Notes under the pieces: generated by a model | Database searches by the model: none | Seen by the model: only the letters and a program-made list of their open reading frames with translations | Told to the model about the DNA's origin: nothing | Program-made: the position numbers and the translations under genes | In this document: piece by piece, positions 44,876 to 54,513 of the stretch | Numbering within the stretch: the first letter of the stretch is position 1 | How the letters are laid out: each line of letters starts with the position of its first letter | Origin: CAZSLO01 sp964608025 | Lineage (GTDB): Bacteria > Chloroflexota > Dehalococcoidia > Lucifugimonadales > CAJWER01 | DNA length: 64,000 bases | NCBI GenBank assembly: GCA_964608025.1 | Contig: CAZSLO010000021.1 | Span: 12,099-76,098, forward strand | Direction: 5' to 3'

Positions 44876-46150
44876 GTGCCAGACATTCGAATAGCTCAAG
44901 TGGGATGTGGAGGTATGGGACTCCGACATCTCTATGGCCAAGCTGAATCCCAACGTCTGTATAACACGTTCGACTACGTGGCAGTCTGTGACGTGAGTGA
45001 AGCAGCCGGACAGCATGTATCCATGGAGGCGAACCGCCTCCTCGGCAAAAAACCAAAAGTCTATACTAGCTTTGACGACCTGCTTGCAAACGAAAAAAAC
45101 CTCGATGCGGTTGATATCGTAACTGCAGCCGGACAACACCATAGTATCGCCCTCAAGGCGGCTGCAGCTGGAGTTAATGTCGCAACCGAAAAACCTATGG
45201 GAATAACGGTTAGGGCATGCATTCGAATGATCGAGGCAGCCAACAATAACGATATAGTCTTATCAGTCTCGGAAAATTACCGGCGAGATCCTCTAAACCG
45301 ACTTAACAAGGCTATCTTGGATGACAAAGTCCTTGGAAACCAACGTCTGTTCCTCGATATGGCTGCCCGTGGTACACGAAACATGCCCCACGGTACAGCA
45401 TGGCGTCATATAAAAACCGCTGGCGGATACATGCTTGACTACGCCGTGCACAACGCCGATTTGCTTTTATATTTTATGGGAGAAGTAGACCGTGTCTATG
45501 CCGAAACTCAACTCTGGGAAAAGATTCGCCATGTAAATGGACCCGAAGGCTTAGCTATGAAACCATTTTATCAACACCGAGAGCCGCTTGAGATCGAGAA
45601 ACCGGGAACCGTAGAATGTACATCCGAAGACATGGCGTCAGGTGTAATCCGGTTTAAATCAGGTGCAATGGCAAACTTCCTAAGTACCATCGCTGCACCC
45701 GGTGCAGACACCAACAACAGCATAATTTACTGTGATGACGGATCTATCAATCTCGGGGGAAGTCGATCAGGCCGACCATCTACAATCACTAGGATCGAGA
45801 AAGAAGAGTCTATTCCAGAGGACTGCTTACTAGATCTAGTACCAGGGTTTCAGCTGGATGAGATTACCAAGAAAGCTTTCGATGGATTAAGCCGTATGGC
45901 GTCTTACAACTTGGATTTCGCCACTATAGACGCAAAAATTATCGCTATTGAACTAGAGGATTTCGCCGATGCTATTCGTACTGGGGGAGAACCAGAAGTA
46001 ACGGGGCAAGTTGGACTTGACGCTGTCGCTTTAACCTATGCGTTTTTGGAATCAGGGCGCAAACATGCCCCTGTATATTTTTCCGATGTAGTCGCTGATC
46101 GCACTAATGAATACCAACAAGAAATCAACGATGCCTTTGGTTTAAACTAG
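44876..46150 (+). CDS. Gfo/Idh/MocA family oxidoreductase, long form
   Basis: 424 residues, about 50 longer than the usual member. The Rossmann start IAQVGCGGMGLRHLYG and the EKP motif VATEKPMGITVRAC are clear; the extra length is in the C-terminal domain, which includes HGTAWRHIKTAGGYMLDYAVHNADLLLYFMG. GTG start with a strong GGAGG 8 bases before. It ends the plus-strand island and is convergent with the thioredoxin-domain gene. The long form often belongs to enzymes acting on modified sugars or unusual acids. Confidence 0.84.
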   Translation: MPDIRIAQVGCGGMGLRHLYGQAESQRLYNTFDYVAVCDVSEAAGQHVSMEANRLLGKKPKVYTSFDDLLANEKNLDAVDIVTAAGQHHSIALKAAAAGVNVATEKPMGITVRACIRMIEAANNNDIVLSVSENYRRDPLNRLNKAILDDKVLGNQRLFLDMAARGTRNMPHGTAWRHIKTAGGYMLDYAVHNADLLLYFMGEVDRVYAETQLWEKIRHVNGPEGLAMKPFYQHREPLEIEKPGTVECTSEDMASGVIRFKSGAMANFLSTIAAPGADTNNSIIYCDDGSINLGGSRSGRPSTITRIEKEESIPEDCLLDLVPGFQLDEITKKAFDGLSRMASYNLDFATIDAKIIAIELEDFADAIRTGGEPEVTGQVGLDAVALTYAFLESGRKHAPVYFSDVVADRTNEYQQEINDAFGLN

Positions 46151-46200
46151 CTCATCCAACCCTGAGGCAAGATCATATTTCTACAAAATTATTAGAAGTT

Positions 46201-48249
46201 TCAATCAATAAGCTGTCTGGCTAATTCATCAGGTTGGTTTACTGGGATTTCACACGCATAGTTATGACAAACGTATGCTGTCGGCCTGTTCCCAACTTGG
46301 ACCCTTTCTGATAATAAAGGCAACCCTCTGATAGCTTCATCATCGACGTTCCGGCTAACTAGTACCTTGTTAGGCAAATAGTTCCTGAACACTTCAGCAG
46401 TGAGGGTTTTGGTATCAATACTCCTAGCATCACCTATGACCGCAATCTCTTTGACCGAGGCGAGACAAAAATCTAGAGAACAGAGCCAATGCCCAAAGCT
46501 TATCGGGAATTGAGAAATCATAGGTATAGTTGATCTGATAGCTGTTATTGACCGTCTCTCAAGTTCGGCATCACCAGTAACTATAGCAAGCTTAAGGAGA
46601 ACTTCCGTTGCCATTGAGTTTCCTGATGGAATAGCGTTATCCTGAATGTCTCTCGGCCTCAAAACCAGCTCTTCATGATCGATTCCAGTATCGTAAAACT
46701 GTCCGTCATTGTCATCCCAGAATAGGTCCACCAAATCGTTGCCTAGTTCGATAGCTTCACATAACCATCGGCTCTCAAATGTAGCTTCATGTAGTAGTAA
46801 TAATGCGTTTACTAAAAATGCATAATCTTCCAGATATCCTTTAAGTTTAGATTCACCATTTTTGTATGTTCTTAGAAGCCGGCCGTCATCCGTCCTCAAT
46901 TTGCTAAGTAACAGATCGCCGCAATTTTCCGCGGCTTCTATATAGTCCGTACGATCTAGAACTCGGCCTGCTTCTGCAAACGCCCCCATCATAAGTGCGT
47001 TCCAAGATGTCAGCACCTTGTCATCAAGACCCGGCCTTATACGTTGTTCCCGTACATTTCGCAATCTAGATTTCACACGATTTAGTAACTCGATCAGATC
47101 ATCTTCTGTTATTCCTTCTTTTGCCGCGAATTCTGCAAGAGGTACTTTTACATTAAGTATGCTCATGCCATCAAAGTTACCTTCAATCGTCACACCAAAA
47201 TATCGGTTGGCGATCTCACCATCGTGTTTCCCGAGAACCTCCAATATTTTTTCAGGACGCCAAACGAAGAATTTCCCCTCCTCACCTTCACTATCAGCAT
47301 CTTGTGTAGAATAAAATCCCCCTGAAGGATCAGTCATTTCTGCCAAAACATAATCGAGTGTTTCCTCGGCAATTTGTCTATATAAGGGCTTCTCCGTAAC
47401 CTGGTACGCGTGTATATATAATCTGGCGAGCAGCGCATTGTCATACAGCATTTTTTCAAAGTGTGGTACTAGCCAAAAAGTGTCTGTCGAATAACGATGG
47501 AATCCACCGCCTAGTTGATCATATATCCCACCCATAGCCATATGATCTAGAGTAGTTTCGACTATCTCCAGAGTTTTATTATCCCCGGTCCTAAGATAGT
47601 GGCGCAGAAGAAATTCATATACCATTGGCTGAGGAAACTTCGGTTGTAGACCAAATCCACCAAATTTCTCATCAAACTGGGTACCAATTAGGTTAACTGC
47701 CCGGTCCATTACGTCAAGATTAATCGTTGAAAATTCCCCATTGATATCAGTCACACGTCTCATCTGTTCAAGAAGTTTGTCCGTGGTAAGGGAAATCTCC
47801 TCTCTTTTTTCCCGGTAAGTTTGTGATAAGGCTTCAAGGACACGAGGGAACGCAGGCAACCCACCTCTATCCTCTGGTGGAAAGTAGGTGCCTCCATAAA
47901 AAGGTTCGCCGTTTGGGGTAAGGAAAACCGTCATCGGCCATCCCCCTTGACCTGTGATAGCTTGCACAGCACTCATATATATCGAGTCGACATCAGGTCG
48001 CTCTTCCCTGTCAACTTTGATGCAAACAAAATTATCATTCATGAGATTTGCAATCGCTGGATCCTCGAAGGATTCCCGTTCCATCACGTGACACCAGTGG
48101 CATGCTGAATACCCAACACTCAACAAAATAGGCTTATCTTCCAATTTGGCCCTAGAAAATGCCTCCGGACCCCATGGAAACCAATCCACCGGATTGAAAG
48201 CGTGTTGGATAAGATATGGGCTTGTTTCTTCAGCGAGACGATTCGGCAT
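46201..48249 (-). CDS. Thioredoxin-domain protein, YyaL/SSP411 family
   Basis: 682 residues, a typical length. The N-terminus NRLAEETSPYLIQHAFNPVDW and the redox motif ACHWCHVMERESFED (CxxC at Cys50 and Cys53) define the DUF255/thioredoxin-like part, followed by an alpha/alpha barrel similar to glycoside hydrolases and epimerases (for example GGIYDQLGGGFHRYSTD and PHFEKMLYDNALLARLY). These proteins are widespread in bacteria and mammals; the role is unresolved. It is transcribed toward the end of the preceding gene and divergent from sdhA. Confidence 0.9.
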   Translation of the reverse strand: MPNRLAEETSPYLIQHAFNPVDWFPWGPEAFSRAKLEDKPILLSVGYSACHWCHVMERESFEDPAIANLMNDNFVCIKVDREERPDVDSIYMSAVQAITGQGGWPMTVFLTPNGEPFYGGTYFPPEDRGGLPAFPRVLEALSQTYREKREEISLTTDKLLEQMRRVTDINGEFSTINLDVMDRAVNLIGTQFDEKFGGFGLQPKFPQPMVYEFLLRHYLRTGDNKTLEIVETTLDHMAMGGIYDQLGGGFHRYSTDTFWLVPHFEKMLYDNALLARLYIHAYQVTEKPLYRQIAEETLDYVLAEMTDPSGGFYSTQDADSEGEEGKFFVWRPEKILEVLGKHDGEIANRYFGVTIEGNFDGMSILNVKVPLAEFAAKEGITEDDLIELLNRVKSRLRNVREQRIRPGLDDKVLTSWNALMMGAFAEAGRVLDRTDYIEAAENCGDLLLSKLRTDDGRLLRTYKNGESKLKGYLEDYAFLVNALLLLHEATFESRWLCEAIELGNDLVDLFWDDNDGQFYDTGIDHEELVLRPRDIQDNAIPSGNSMATEVLLKLAIVTGDAELERRSITAIRSTIPMISQFPISFGHWLCSLDFCLASVKEIAVIGDARSIDTKTLTAEVFRNYLPNKVLVSRNVDDEAIRGLPLLSERVQVGNRPTAYVCHNYACEIPVNQPDELARQLID

Positions 48250-48570
48250 TTATTGTTAAATTCTCCTAGTCAATAAAGTTCCATTTTAATTGTACCTAAG
48301 TTCATTTGGTGAATCCGATGGCTAAAATTTGTCTAATCTTAATGCACCAGCTATGGTTTTGCGTTTCGGTTAGCTATTTTGACAGCCATAGTTTCCAGTA
48401 TGTAATTTATATCCCTTCAAAGATTATATAAATTGGGAAGTGATTCTACTAGACTAACCGAATACAATTATCCAGACCATTAAACCTAAACAATGTCAAC
48501 TTTTTCCTTGTCCTAGTAACAATGCATTTGCTATAGTCCGACAGGCAAAAACCCACAGTAGAGAACGCCG
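48250..48570 (+). promoter_or_regulatory. Divergent intergenic region between YyaL-like gene and sdhA
   Basis: This 321-base gap serves two divergent genes. An inverted pair CTATGG and CCATAG (about 35 bases apart, near 48350-48390) is visible but weak. AGAG and purine-rich AGTAGAGAACG precede the ATG of sdhA. I see no RNA gene or small coding frame. Confidence 0.35.
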
Positions 48571-50247
48571 ATGTTCAATCATGATGTATTGGTAATAGGT
48601 GCAGGCTTGGCAGGCATGCGTGCTGCCCTTGCTGCACAAAAAGAAGGTGTTGATGTAGCTGTCATATCTAAAGTCCATCCAGTAAGGAGTCATTCCAACG
48701 CAGCGCAGGGTGGTATTAACGCTGCCCTTACCGAAAGAGGAGATCCTTGGGAAGACCACGCCTTTGACACTGTTAAAGGTAGCGACTACCTTGGTGACCA
48801 AGATGCCATTGAGGTCATGTGTAGGGAAGCAGGCCGTGAAGTAATATCCATGGAACATATGGGTGTGATCTTCAGCCGAGATGATGCCGGTCTCCTTGGT
48901 ACCAGGGCATTCGGAGGCCAACGTCAAGCCAGAACGTTTTTCGTCGCAGATTTCACCGGACAGGCCCTATTACACGTACTCTACGAACAGGTAGTAAGGG
49001 CTAATGTTCGAATCTACGAAGAGTGGTTTGTTCTCTCTCTTATCATCGAGGATGAAGAATGTTGTGGTGCTGTAGTCATGGAAATGCTATCTGGGGACGT
49101 ACACGTTATTCGGTCTAAGTCCGTGATTATTGCTGCCGGTGGCCTGGGAAGAGTTTTCGAACCAAGCACCAACGCTTTAATATGCACTGGGGACGGCATG
49201 GGGTTAGCATATCAAGTAGGTGCGCCACTTATGGACATGGAAATGGTCCAATATCATCCAACCACGCTCAAAAGTAATGGAGCATTGATGTCAGAAGGAG
49301 CCCGTGGTGAAGGTGCCTATCTTATAAATGCTAAGGGCGACCGGTTTATGGAAAATTACGCCCCGAATATGATGGAACTCGCATCAAGAGATGTAGTTTC
49401 TCGATCAGAACAGACCGAAATTAATGAGGGTCGCGGAGATAATGGATGTGTATTCCTCGACTGCCGGCATTTAGGAGAAAAAATAATAAATGAAAAACTC
49501 CTACAAATACGTGACCTAGGTCGAGACTTTGCTAATGTAGATATGGCTACTGATCCAGTACCTATTCGACCTGGTATGCATTACCAGATGGGCGGAATCA
49601 AGACAGACATTGATGGCAGTACAAATGTTCCCGGATTATACGCTGCCGGGGAAACAGCTTGTGTAAGTGTTCATGGAGGTAACAGACTAGGGGCAAATTC
49701 ATTATTAGACACTCTAGTTTTTGGCCGGCGTTCTGGAGAACATGCGGCAAATCTCTCCAAGACTATTTCCTATAAATCAATTGGAGATTCTGCTGCCAAC
49801 CCTGACAAGTCTTTGCTACAAGATATGCTTGATAGGAAAGATGGAATAGAGTCTTTTGGACAGATCCGGCTTGACATGGGAATCATCATGAATGACAAGC
49901 TTGCTGTTTTCCGTGACCATGACGGTATAGAGCAAGCAATATCTCAACTCTTAGAACTCCGTGAACGTTACTCTAAGGTGATTGTTTCAGATAAAAGTAA
50001 GACGTTTAACACAAACCTGATATTCACCTTGGAACTCGGCTTTATGCTGGATTGTGCCGAAACAATTGCGTTTGGGGCCCTTGAACGCAAAGAGAGTAGA
50101 GGGGCACATTACCGAACAGACATGCCGGACAGGGATGACGAAAATTGGCTCAAACATATAGTTCTATCTAAAGGTCAGGATGGTCCTGAAATAGAATATC
50201 AACCTGTAAAGATCACACAATGGCAACCTGAAGCACGAACTTATTGA
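48571..50247 (+). CDS. sdhA: Succinate dehydrogenase/fumarate reductase flavoprotein subunit
   Basis: 558 residues. The N-terminal dinucleotide motif VIGAGLAGMRAAL, the flavin-attachment His in SHSNAAQGG (His41), GDYLGDQ-like SDYLGDQDAIEVMC, and the active-site Arg region HGGNRLGANSLLD mark the SdhA/FrdA family. It oxidises succinate to fumarate (or the reverse), passing electrons to the iron-sulfur subunit encoded next. It is the first gene of sdhA-sdhB-sdhE. No aspartate-oxidase-specific features were recognised; the neighbours support complex II. Confidence 0.9.
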   Translation: MFNHDVLVIGAGLAGMRAALAAQKEGVDVAVISKVHPVRSHSNAAQGGINAALTERGDPWEDHAFDTVKGSDYLGDQDAIEVMCREAGREVISMEHMGVIFSRDDAGLLGTRAFGGQRQARTFFVADFTGQALLHVLYEQVVRANVRIYEEWFVLSLIIEDEECCGAVVMEMLSGDVHVIRSKSVIIAAGGLGRVFEPSTNALICTGDGMGLAYQVGAPLMDMEMVQYHPTTLKSNGALMSEGARGEGAYLINAKGDRFMENYAPNMMELASRDVVSRSEQTEINEGRGDNGCVFLDCRHLGEKIINEKLLQIRDLGRDFANVDMATDPVPIRPGMHYQMGGIKTDIDGSTNVPGLYAAGETACVSVHGGNRLGANSLLDTLVFGRRSGEHAANLSKTISYKSIGDSAANPDKSLLQDMLDRKDGIESFGQIRLDMGIIMNDKLAVFRDHDGIEQAISQLLELRERYSKVIVSDKSKTFNTNLIFTLELGFMLDCAETIAFGALERKESRGAHYRTDMPDRDDENWLKHIVLSKGQDGPEIEYQPVKITQWQPEARTY

Positions 50248-50398
50248 TGGAAAACTATAAGAGTTACTTTAAATTAATCATGGCCTGCAAAATAGAAGCG
50301 ACGGCCTGTTAGTCATAGCAACTTTTATTTTATGATAGTAAGCTGATAGCCCTATACACACCGCGACAACGACCAGGAAAAATCAGTCAGATCAAGGC

Positions 50399-51364
50399 AT
50401 GACCATGGAAGTTACATTTAAAATAAGACGGTTCGATCCGGATTCAGACAATCCTGATCCCTATTTCCAGGACTACAACATTAACTTGGATGAAGGTTCA
50501 GTCGTCCTTGACGGGCTTATCAAGATTCGGGAACAAATCGATGGAACCCTGGCTCTAAGATGCTCTTGTAGATCAGCAATATGCGGATCATGCGCAATGC
50601 GCATCAATGGACAAGCGATGTTGGCTTGTAACACAAAGATCTCAGACATTTCCAGTAATGGTGATCCAGTTGTGGTAGAGCCGCCTGGAAATATGCAGGT
50701 GATCAAGGATTTAGTTGTAGATTTCCAGCCCTTCTGGGAAAAGATAAGAGAAATAGAACCCTGGTTGCAGCCAGCTGGTCCAGAACCAGGCCCAGACAAC
50801 GAATATGTGGCCCAAAATAAGGATATGTTACATCTCTCAGGAGTTATGGCATGTGTTATGTGCGGTGCTTGCGTTTCAGACTGTACTGTGCTTGAAATCG
50901 ACGAGAATTTTCTTGGCCCTGCTGCCCTAGCTAAAGCTTATAGATTTATTGGAGATCCTCGTGACGAATCCGACGAATCACGACTAAATAAACTAGTTGA
51001 TGAAGGTGGAGTCTGGGATTGCACCCGCTGCATGCAGTGCGTAGAAGTATGTCCTAAAGAAGTCGATCCAATGAGCCGCATCATGGCAATAAGAGATCGA
51101 GCCATGGAAGCTGGCCACACAGACTCATACGGTGCACGCCACGCAGAGATTTTCGCAGACATGGTAGAACACAGTGGACGAGTCGATGAACTTCGTCTGC
51201 CCTTAAAGACCAAAGGTATATTCAATGTCCCAGAGATGCTGAAACTTCTCCCAATTGGTCTACGTGCCCAGCTCAATGGGAAAAGACCACCGATATTCCA
51301 CAAAAAAAATCCGGACCAAGAAAACGTTCGTCGTATATTCGAAAGGGTGGAGAAAGACAGATGA
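50399..51364 (+). CDS. sdhB: Succinate dehydrogenase/fumarate reductase iron-sulfur subunit
   Basis: 321 residues, longer than the classic SdhB (about 240) through its C-terminal tail. The plant-type [2Fe-2S] motif is CSCRSAICGSC with a further Cys about 12 residues on, and the bacterial-ferredoxin motifs are CVMCGACVSDC and CTRCMQCVEVCPK. It passes electrons from SdhA through three clusters to the third subunit. ATG at 50399 or 50405 may be used. The last codon overlaps the next gene by four bases, indicating translational coupling. Confidence 0.93.
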   Translation: MTMEVTFKIRRFDPDSDNPDPYFQDYNINLDEGSVVLDGLIKIREQIDGTLALRCSCRSAICGSCAMRINGQAMLACNTKISDISSNGDPVVVEPPGNMQVIKDLVVDFQPFWEKIREIEPWLQPAGPEPGPDNEYVAQNKDMLHLSGVMACVMCGACVSDCTVLEIDENFLGPAALAKAYRFIGDPRDESDESRLNKLVDEGGVWDCTRCMQCVEVCPKEVDPMSRIMAIRDRAMEAGHTDSYGARHAEIFADMVEHSGRVDELRLPLKTKGIFNVPEMLKLLPIGLRAQLNGKRPPIFHKKNPDQENVRRIFERVEKDR

Positions 51365-52251
51365 AATATGCGTTCTACCCTGGTTGTGTCTCAAGAGGCG
51401 CAGCTCCAGAGCTATTTGCAGCAACTATATCTGTATGCGCAAAGCTGGGCATTGAATTGGAATTCGATCCAATGCGTTCTGCATCCTGCACAGGCTCTGG
51501 CATCCTTCAAGAGAAGAATCTGCGACTGGGTGACACCCTGAATGCGCGCACTTTCGCCCTTGCAGAAAAGACAGGCCTGCCTCTGTTGAATATTTGCAGC
51601 ACCTGCCAAGGTGTAATGTCACAAGCAAACCAACGATTGACCTCCGACCCCGACTACCTAGCATCTATTAACGAAGATCTTGCGGAAGAAGGTCTAGAAT
51701 ACAAAGGTACAGTGGAGCCTAGGCATCTAATGTGGATAATTGTCGAAGACGTAGGCCTTGATAAACTCAGGTCTCAGGTAACTCTGCCCTTAAAAGGATT
51801 CAAGGTAGCTCCATTTTATGGTTGTTATATTGTCCGACCAACATCTGCGCTTGGATTCGATAGACATCCAGAACGTAAAGATGCCCTTGAACGTGTCATA
51901 GAAGCTGTCGGCGCTGAAGTCGTGGATTTTCCGGGTAAAACCCTATGCTGCGGCTTTCCTATACTAACAATCAACGAAACTAACTCTGTGAAAATGGTCG
52001 CAAACCACACACTTGATGCCAAACAGAGTGGTGCGCAAGCAATGGTCACCCCATGCCCTCTGTGTCACCTTAACCTTGATGGCTATCAACCAAAAGCGTC
52101 AGAAGTGGCAAAGGAATCTATAGATCTTCCAATCATACACTTACCGCAACTACTGGGCCTCGCCTTAGGAATAGATCCTAAGGCCATGCGAATGAACAAG
52201 CACATAATCTCTACCAATAAGATGCTTTCAGAAATAGCGATAGCTCCATAA
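51361..52251 (+). CDS. sdhE: HdrB-like SdhE subunit (CCG domains) of succinate dehydrogenase
   Basis: 296 residues with two cysteine-rich CCG-type domains: the first with CVSRGAAPE and NICSTCQGVMSQAN, the second with LCCGFPI and TPCPLCHLNLD. It is related to heterodisulfide reductase subunit B and to SdhE of the non-classical type-E complex II (SdhABEF), where it replaces the haem-bearing membrane anchors. No membrane helix is visible. The start overlaps sdhB (ATGA). The first CCG motif appears degenerate (SASCTG in place of CCG), while the second is intact. Confidence 0.85.
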   Translation: MKYAFYPGCVSRGAAPELFAATISVCAKLGIELEFDPMRSASCTGSGILQEKNLRLGDTLNARTFALAEKTGLPLLNICSTCQGVMSQANQRLTSDPDYLASINEDLAEEGLEYKGTVEPRHLMWIIVEDVGLDKLRSQVTLPLKGFKVAPFYGCYIVRPTSALGFDRHPERKDALERVIEAVGAEVVDFPGKTLCCGFPILTINETNSVKMVANHTLDAKQSGAQAMVTPCPLCHLNLDGYQPKASEVAKESIDLPIIHLPQLLGLALGIDPKAMRMNKHIISTNKMLSEIAIAP

Positions 52252-52309
52252 TCACATTATTTCCCTGATTGTTGAAGCACAAGGACAGGAAAGACGGAAC
52301 TAGGTCATC

Positions 52310-53152
52310 CTACCAAAACGCTACTCCCACCAACCCAGGTCCCGTATGTACACCCATCACTGCAGAAAATTCACTAACAAATAGTTCCTTACAATCAAAA
52401 TTGTTGTCTACGGCAACGCGTATTTCTTCCGCATCATCTGCAGAATCTCCATGCATGACATTGATGTGAACCGGTGAGTTTCCGACCCTCTTTTCTATTA
52501 ATTCCAGCATCCGATGCTTAGCTCGTCGCCTTGTTCTCGGGCGTGAAACATTCTGAACGTTGCCATGTTTCATATATAGAACTGGCTTTAGATCCAAAAT
52601 GGCCGCGCCTGCATATGCCAGCTTCGGAACACGACCTCCTCTCCATACGTAATACAAAGTATCAAGAAAAGCAAATAAGGAGACCCTGTCGGCTACATTT
52701 TCCGCAGAATCACGAACTTCTCTTAAAGAACCACCAGCTTTTGCGATTCGTAGAGCGGCAGTAACAACCAATCCTTGGCCTCCTGCTGCACTCTTGGAAT
52801 CTACCAATTCTATTTCCACATTAGGAAGAGCAGTCTTGGCTGACCGAATGGCTGTTTTCGCCGAGTCGTATGTCGCACTAAATGTATGTGAAACGGTGAT
52901 ACACAATATCGAGTCTGCTTCTTTCGACGCCATTTTGAATGCATCAAGAAATCTGCTGGGTGAAGGAGAACTGGTGTTGAAAACCGAATCTCTGGATCGA
53001 AGTCGTCTGTAAAATTCGGTAACAGATAGACCTATACCATCCTCAAAAACCTCACCGTCCAACAATAATTGCATCGGCACTATATGGAGTCCGGATGGGC
53101 TATCAGTTGGTAAAGAAGCAGCACTATCCGTCACTACTGCTACCATCCGCAT
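52310..53152 (-). CDS. DegV family fatty-acid-binding protein
   Basis: 280 residues. VVTDSAASLPTD at the N-terminus, NTSSPSPSRFLDAF, and the C-terminal AVMGVHTGPGLVGVAFW match the DegV family, which binds long-chain fatty acids (as FakB does for the FakA kinase) and presents them for phosphorylation. The neighbouring genes do not include a fakA. The gene is convergent with sdhE and 57 bases separate them. Confidence 0.9.
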   Translation of the reverse strand: MRMVAVVTDSAASLPTDSPSGLHIVPMQLLLDGEVFEDGIGLSVTEFYRRLRSRDSVFNTSSPSPSRFLDAFKMASKEADSILCITVSHTFSATYDSAKTAIRSAKTALPNVEIELVDSKSAAGGQGLVVTAALRIAKAGGSLREVRDSAENVADRVSLFAFLDTLYYVWRGGRVPKLAYAGAAILDLKPVLYMKHGNVQNVSRPRTRRRAKHRMLELIEKRVGNSPVHINVMHGDSADDAEEIRVAVDNNFDCKELFVSEFSAVMGVHTGPGLVGVAFW

Positions 53153-53284
53153 TATGTGATCATAAGATTCATTGTTACTCTTAGAGGCAGCTACAAAATG
53201 ACCTTCATTTCTCCGACTATCGGTATTTTTTTTGGTTGGAGAAAGTGTGTGTGTTTGGTTTACTCATACAACCTGATAGGGTCT

Positions 53285-54109
53285 TTAGTTAACTAAAACA
53301 GTCCCGGTTAAAACAGCGTTATCTAAAATGGTACCTGCTAGTTGCGCACCTTCTAGATAAGCATTTTTGAGATATGCATTTCTGAGATTAGCCCTGGTCA
53401 AGTCAGCATTTTTTAAGTCCGCATTTTCCAAGTCCGCATCCCTCATTACCGCTAACGACAAATCTGCCTTGCGAAGAATTGCTCCTTTAAGGTCAGCTTG
53501 AGCAAGAACCGCATCACGTAGAATGGCTCCGGTCAAATCGGCTCCTGCGAGAACCGAATCTGACATTTTGGCCTTAGCCATATTTATCCCGCTCAGATCG
53601 AATCCGGAAAGATCAAGTCCACAAAGATCGGCACCAGAAAAATTGACGCCGGTAAGTATTGCACCATCCAATTTTGCTAAGAACAGGTTGGCATCTTGAA
53701 AATTTGCACCGCGCATATCGGCACCACGCATATCGACACTTCGCAAGTTTGCATTTTCAAAATTTGCCCCTTGCAAATTCGCATTTCTAAGATTGGCTCC
53801 TTCTAAATCAACATTTACTAGGCTGGAATTTGCGAAATTGACTTTTTGAAGATTACTGCCGGTAAGAACAGAATTGTCCAAGTTTATTGATGATAATTGT
53901 GCCCCGGCAAGATCGATTCCCGGGATGGAGCTAAAAGTGAGCTCTTTTCCGGATTCTGCCAACTTCTCCAATTGATTTTTGTTAAGTTGAGGAAACTCCT
54001 TAGAATCGGAAATACCACCGAATGTCGGTTTATTGGTGTTTGAACATGCAAGAAGAGAAATTGAAATAATGAACAATATCAAAAATCGGATATTTAGAAT
54101 TTTGTCCAT
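53285..54109 (-). CDS. Pentapeptide-repeat lipoprotein
   Basis: About 274 residues from the ATG at 54109. A signal sequence ends in ISLLACSNT, giving a lipidated Cys. From about residue 55 on, nearly the whole chain is tandem pentapeptides of the A(D/N)LxX type, such as ANLRNANLQGANFENANL, about thirty repeats, which fold as a right-handed quadrilateral beta-helix. Surface display by the lipid anchor is expected. Earlier in-frame starts (54133, 54232) give longer, less likely N-termini; GGGA lies before the chosen ATG. Function unknown; some pentapeptide proteins mimic DNA, but a lipoprotein cannot be doing that in the cytoplasm. Confidence 0.85.
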   Translation of the reverse strand: MDKILNIRFLILFIISISLLACSNTNKPTFGGISDSKEFPQLNKNQLEKLAESGKELTFSSIPGIDLAGAQLSSINLDNSVLTGSNLQKVNFANSSLVNVDLEGANLRNANLQGANFENANLRSVDMRGADMRGANFQDANLFLAKLDGAILTGVNFSGADLCGLDLSGFDLSGINMAKAKMSDSVLAGADLTGAILRDAVLAQADLKGAILRKADLSLAVMRDADLENADLKNADLTRANLRNAYLKNAYLEGAQLAGTILDNAVLTGTVLVN

Positions 54110-54318
54110 GCTTTTCCCATCTAATTTTATCATCATATTTTTTGATTTGGAAAAATGATAGTGGATTGCTTCCAGTAGGGTAGGGGAGAGCAAACTATAT
54201 CTGATTTGGCCGTAGAGCACCGTAAATCCCAATCTGGAGATATTTATGATGGTTTGCCAGAGATTACCACGAGTTCCTGTTTTTCAAAAAGCCCTAGGAC
54301 ATTCCCATTTGCCTGTAC

Positions 54319-54390
54319 AGACATTGACCCATCCTCGAACCTTTCCTATTTCCCTATATAGACATTGACCCATCCTCGAACCTTTCCTAT
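54319..54390 (+). repeat. Tandem direct repeat, two 31-base copies, 41-base period
   Basis: Two identical 31-base copies at 54319-54349 and 54360-54390 begin AGACATTGACCCATCC and end CTTTCCTAT; the intervening 10 bases are AT/CT-rich. The period of 41 bases, close to four helical turns, would place two bound proteins on the same face. It lies upstream of the small HTH gene (54514), so it may be its regulatory region, or a recent duplication with no function. Confidence 0.75.
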
Positions 54391-54454
54391 CTTTTGGGTA
54401 TATTCATTCCATGAAATTATTTGAAAAGTTCTGAGAAACTGATTGAAAACATGG

Positions 54455-54484
54455 TTGACTATTGGTTAAGACCAGGGTTAGGAT
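54455..54484 (+). promoter_or_regulatory. Promoter of the small HTH gene
   Basis: TTGACT (54455-54460) and TAGGAT (54479-54484) with an 18-base spacer make a good sigma-70-type promoter; transcription would start near 54491. This leaves a short leader with the ribosome site AAGGAGGG before the ATG at 54514. Confidence 0.55.
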
Positions 54485-54513
54485 AATTTCAGTCTCACTC
54501 AAGGAGGGACAAT

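Noticed and set aside
48571..50247. Possible L-aspartate oxidase (NadB) to complete the NAD pathway
   Set aside because: The flavoprotein is followed by an SdhB-type iron-sulfur subunit and an HdrB-like subunit with overlap, which fits complex II and not NadB.
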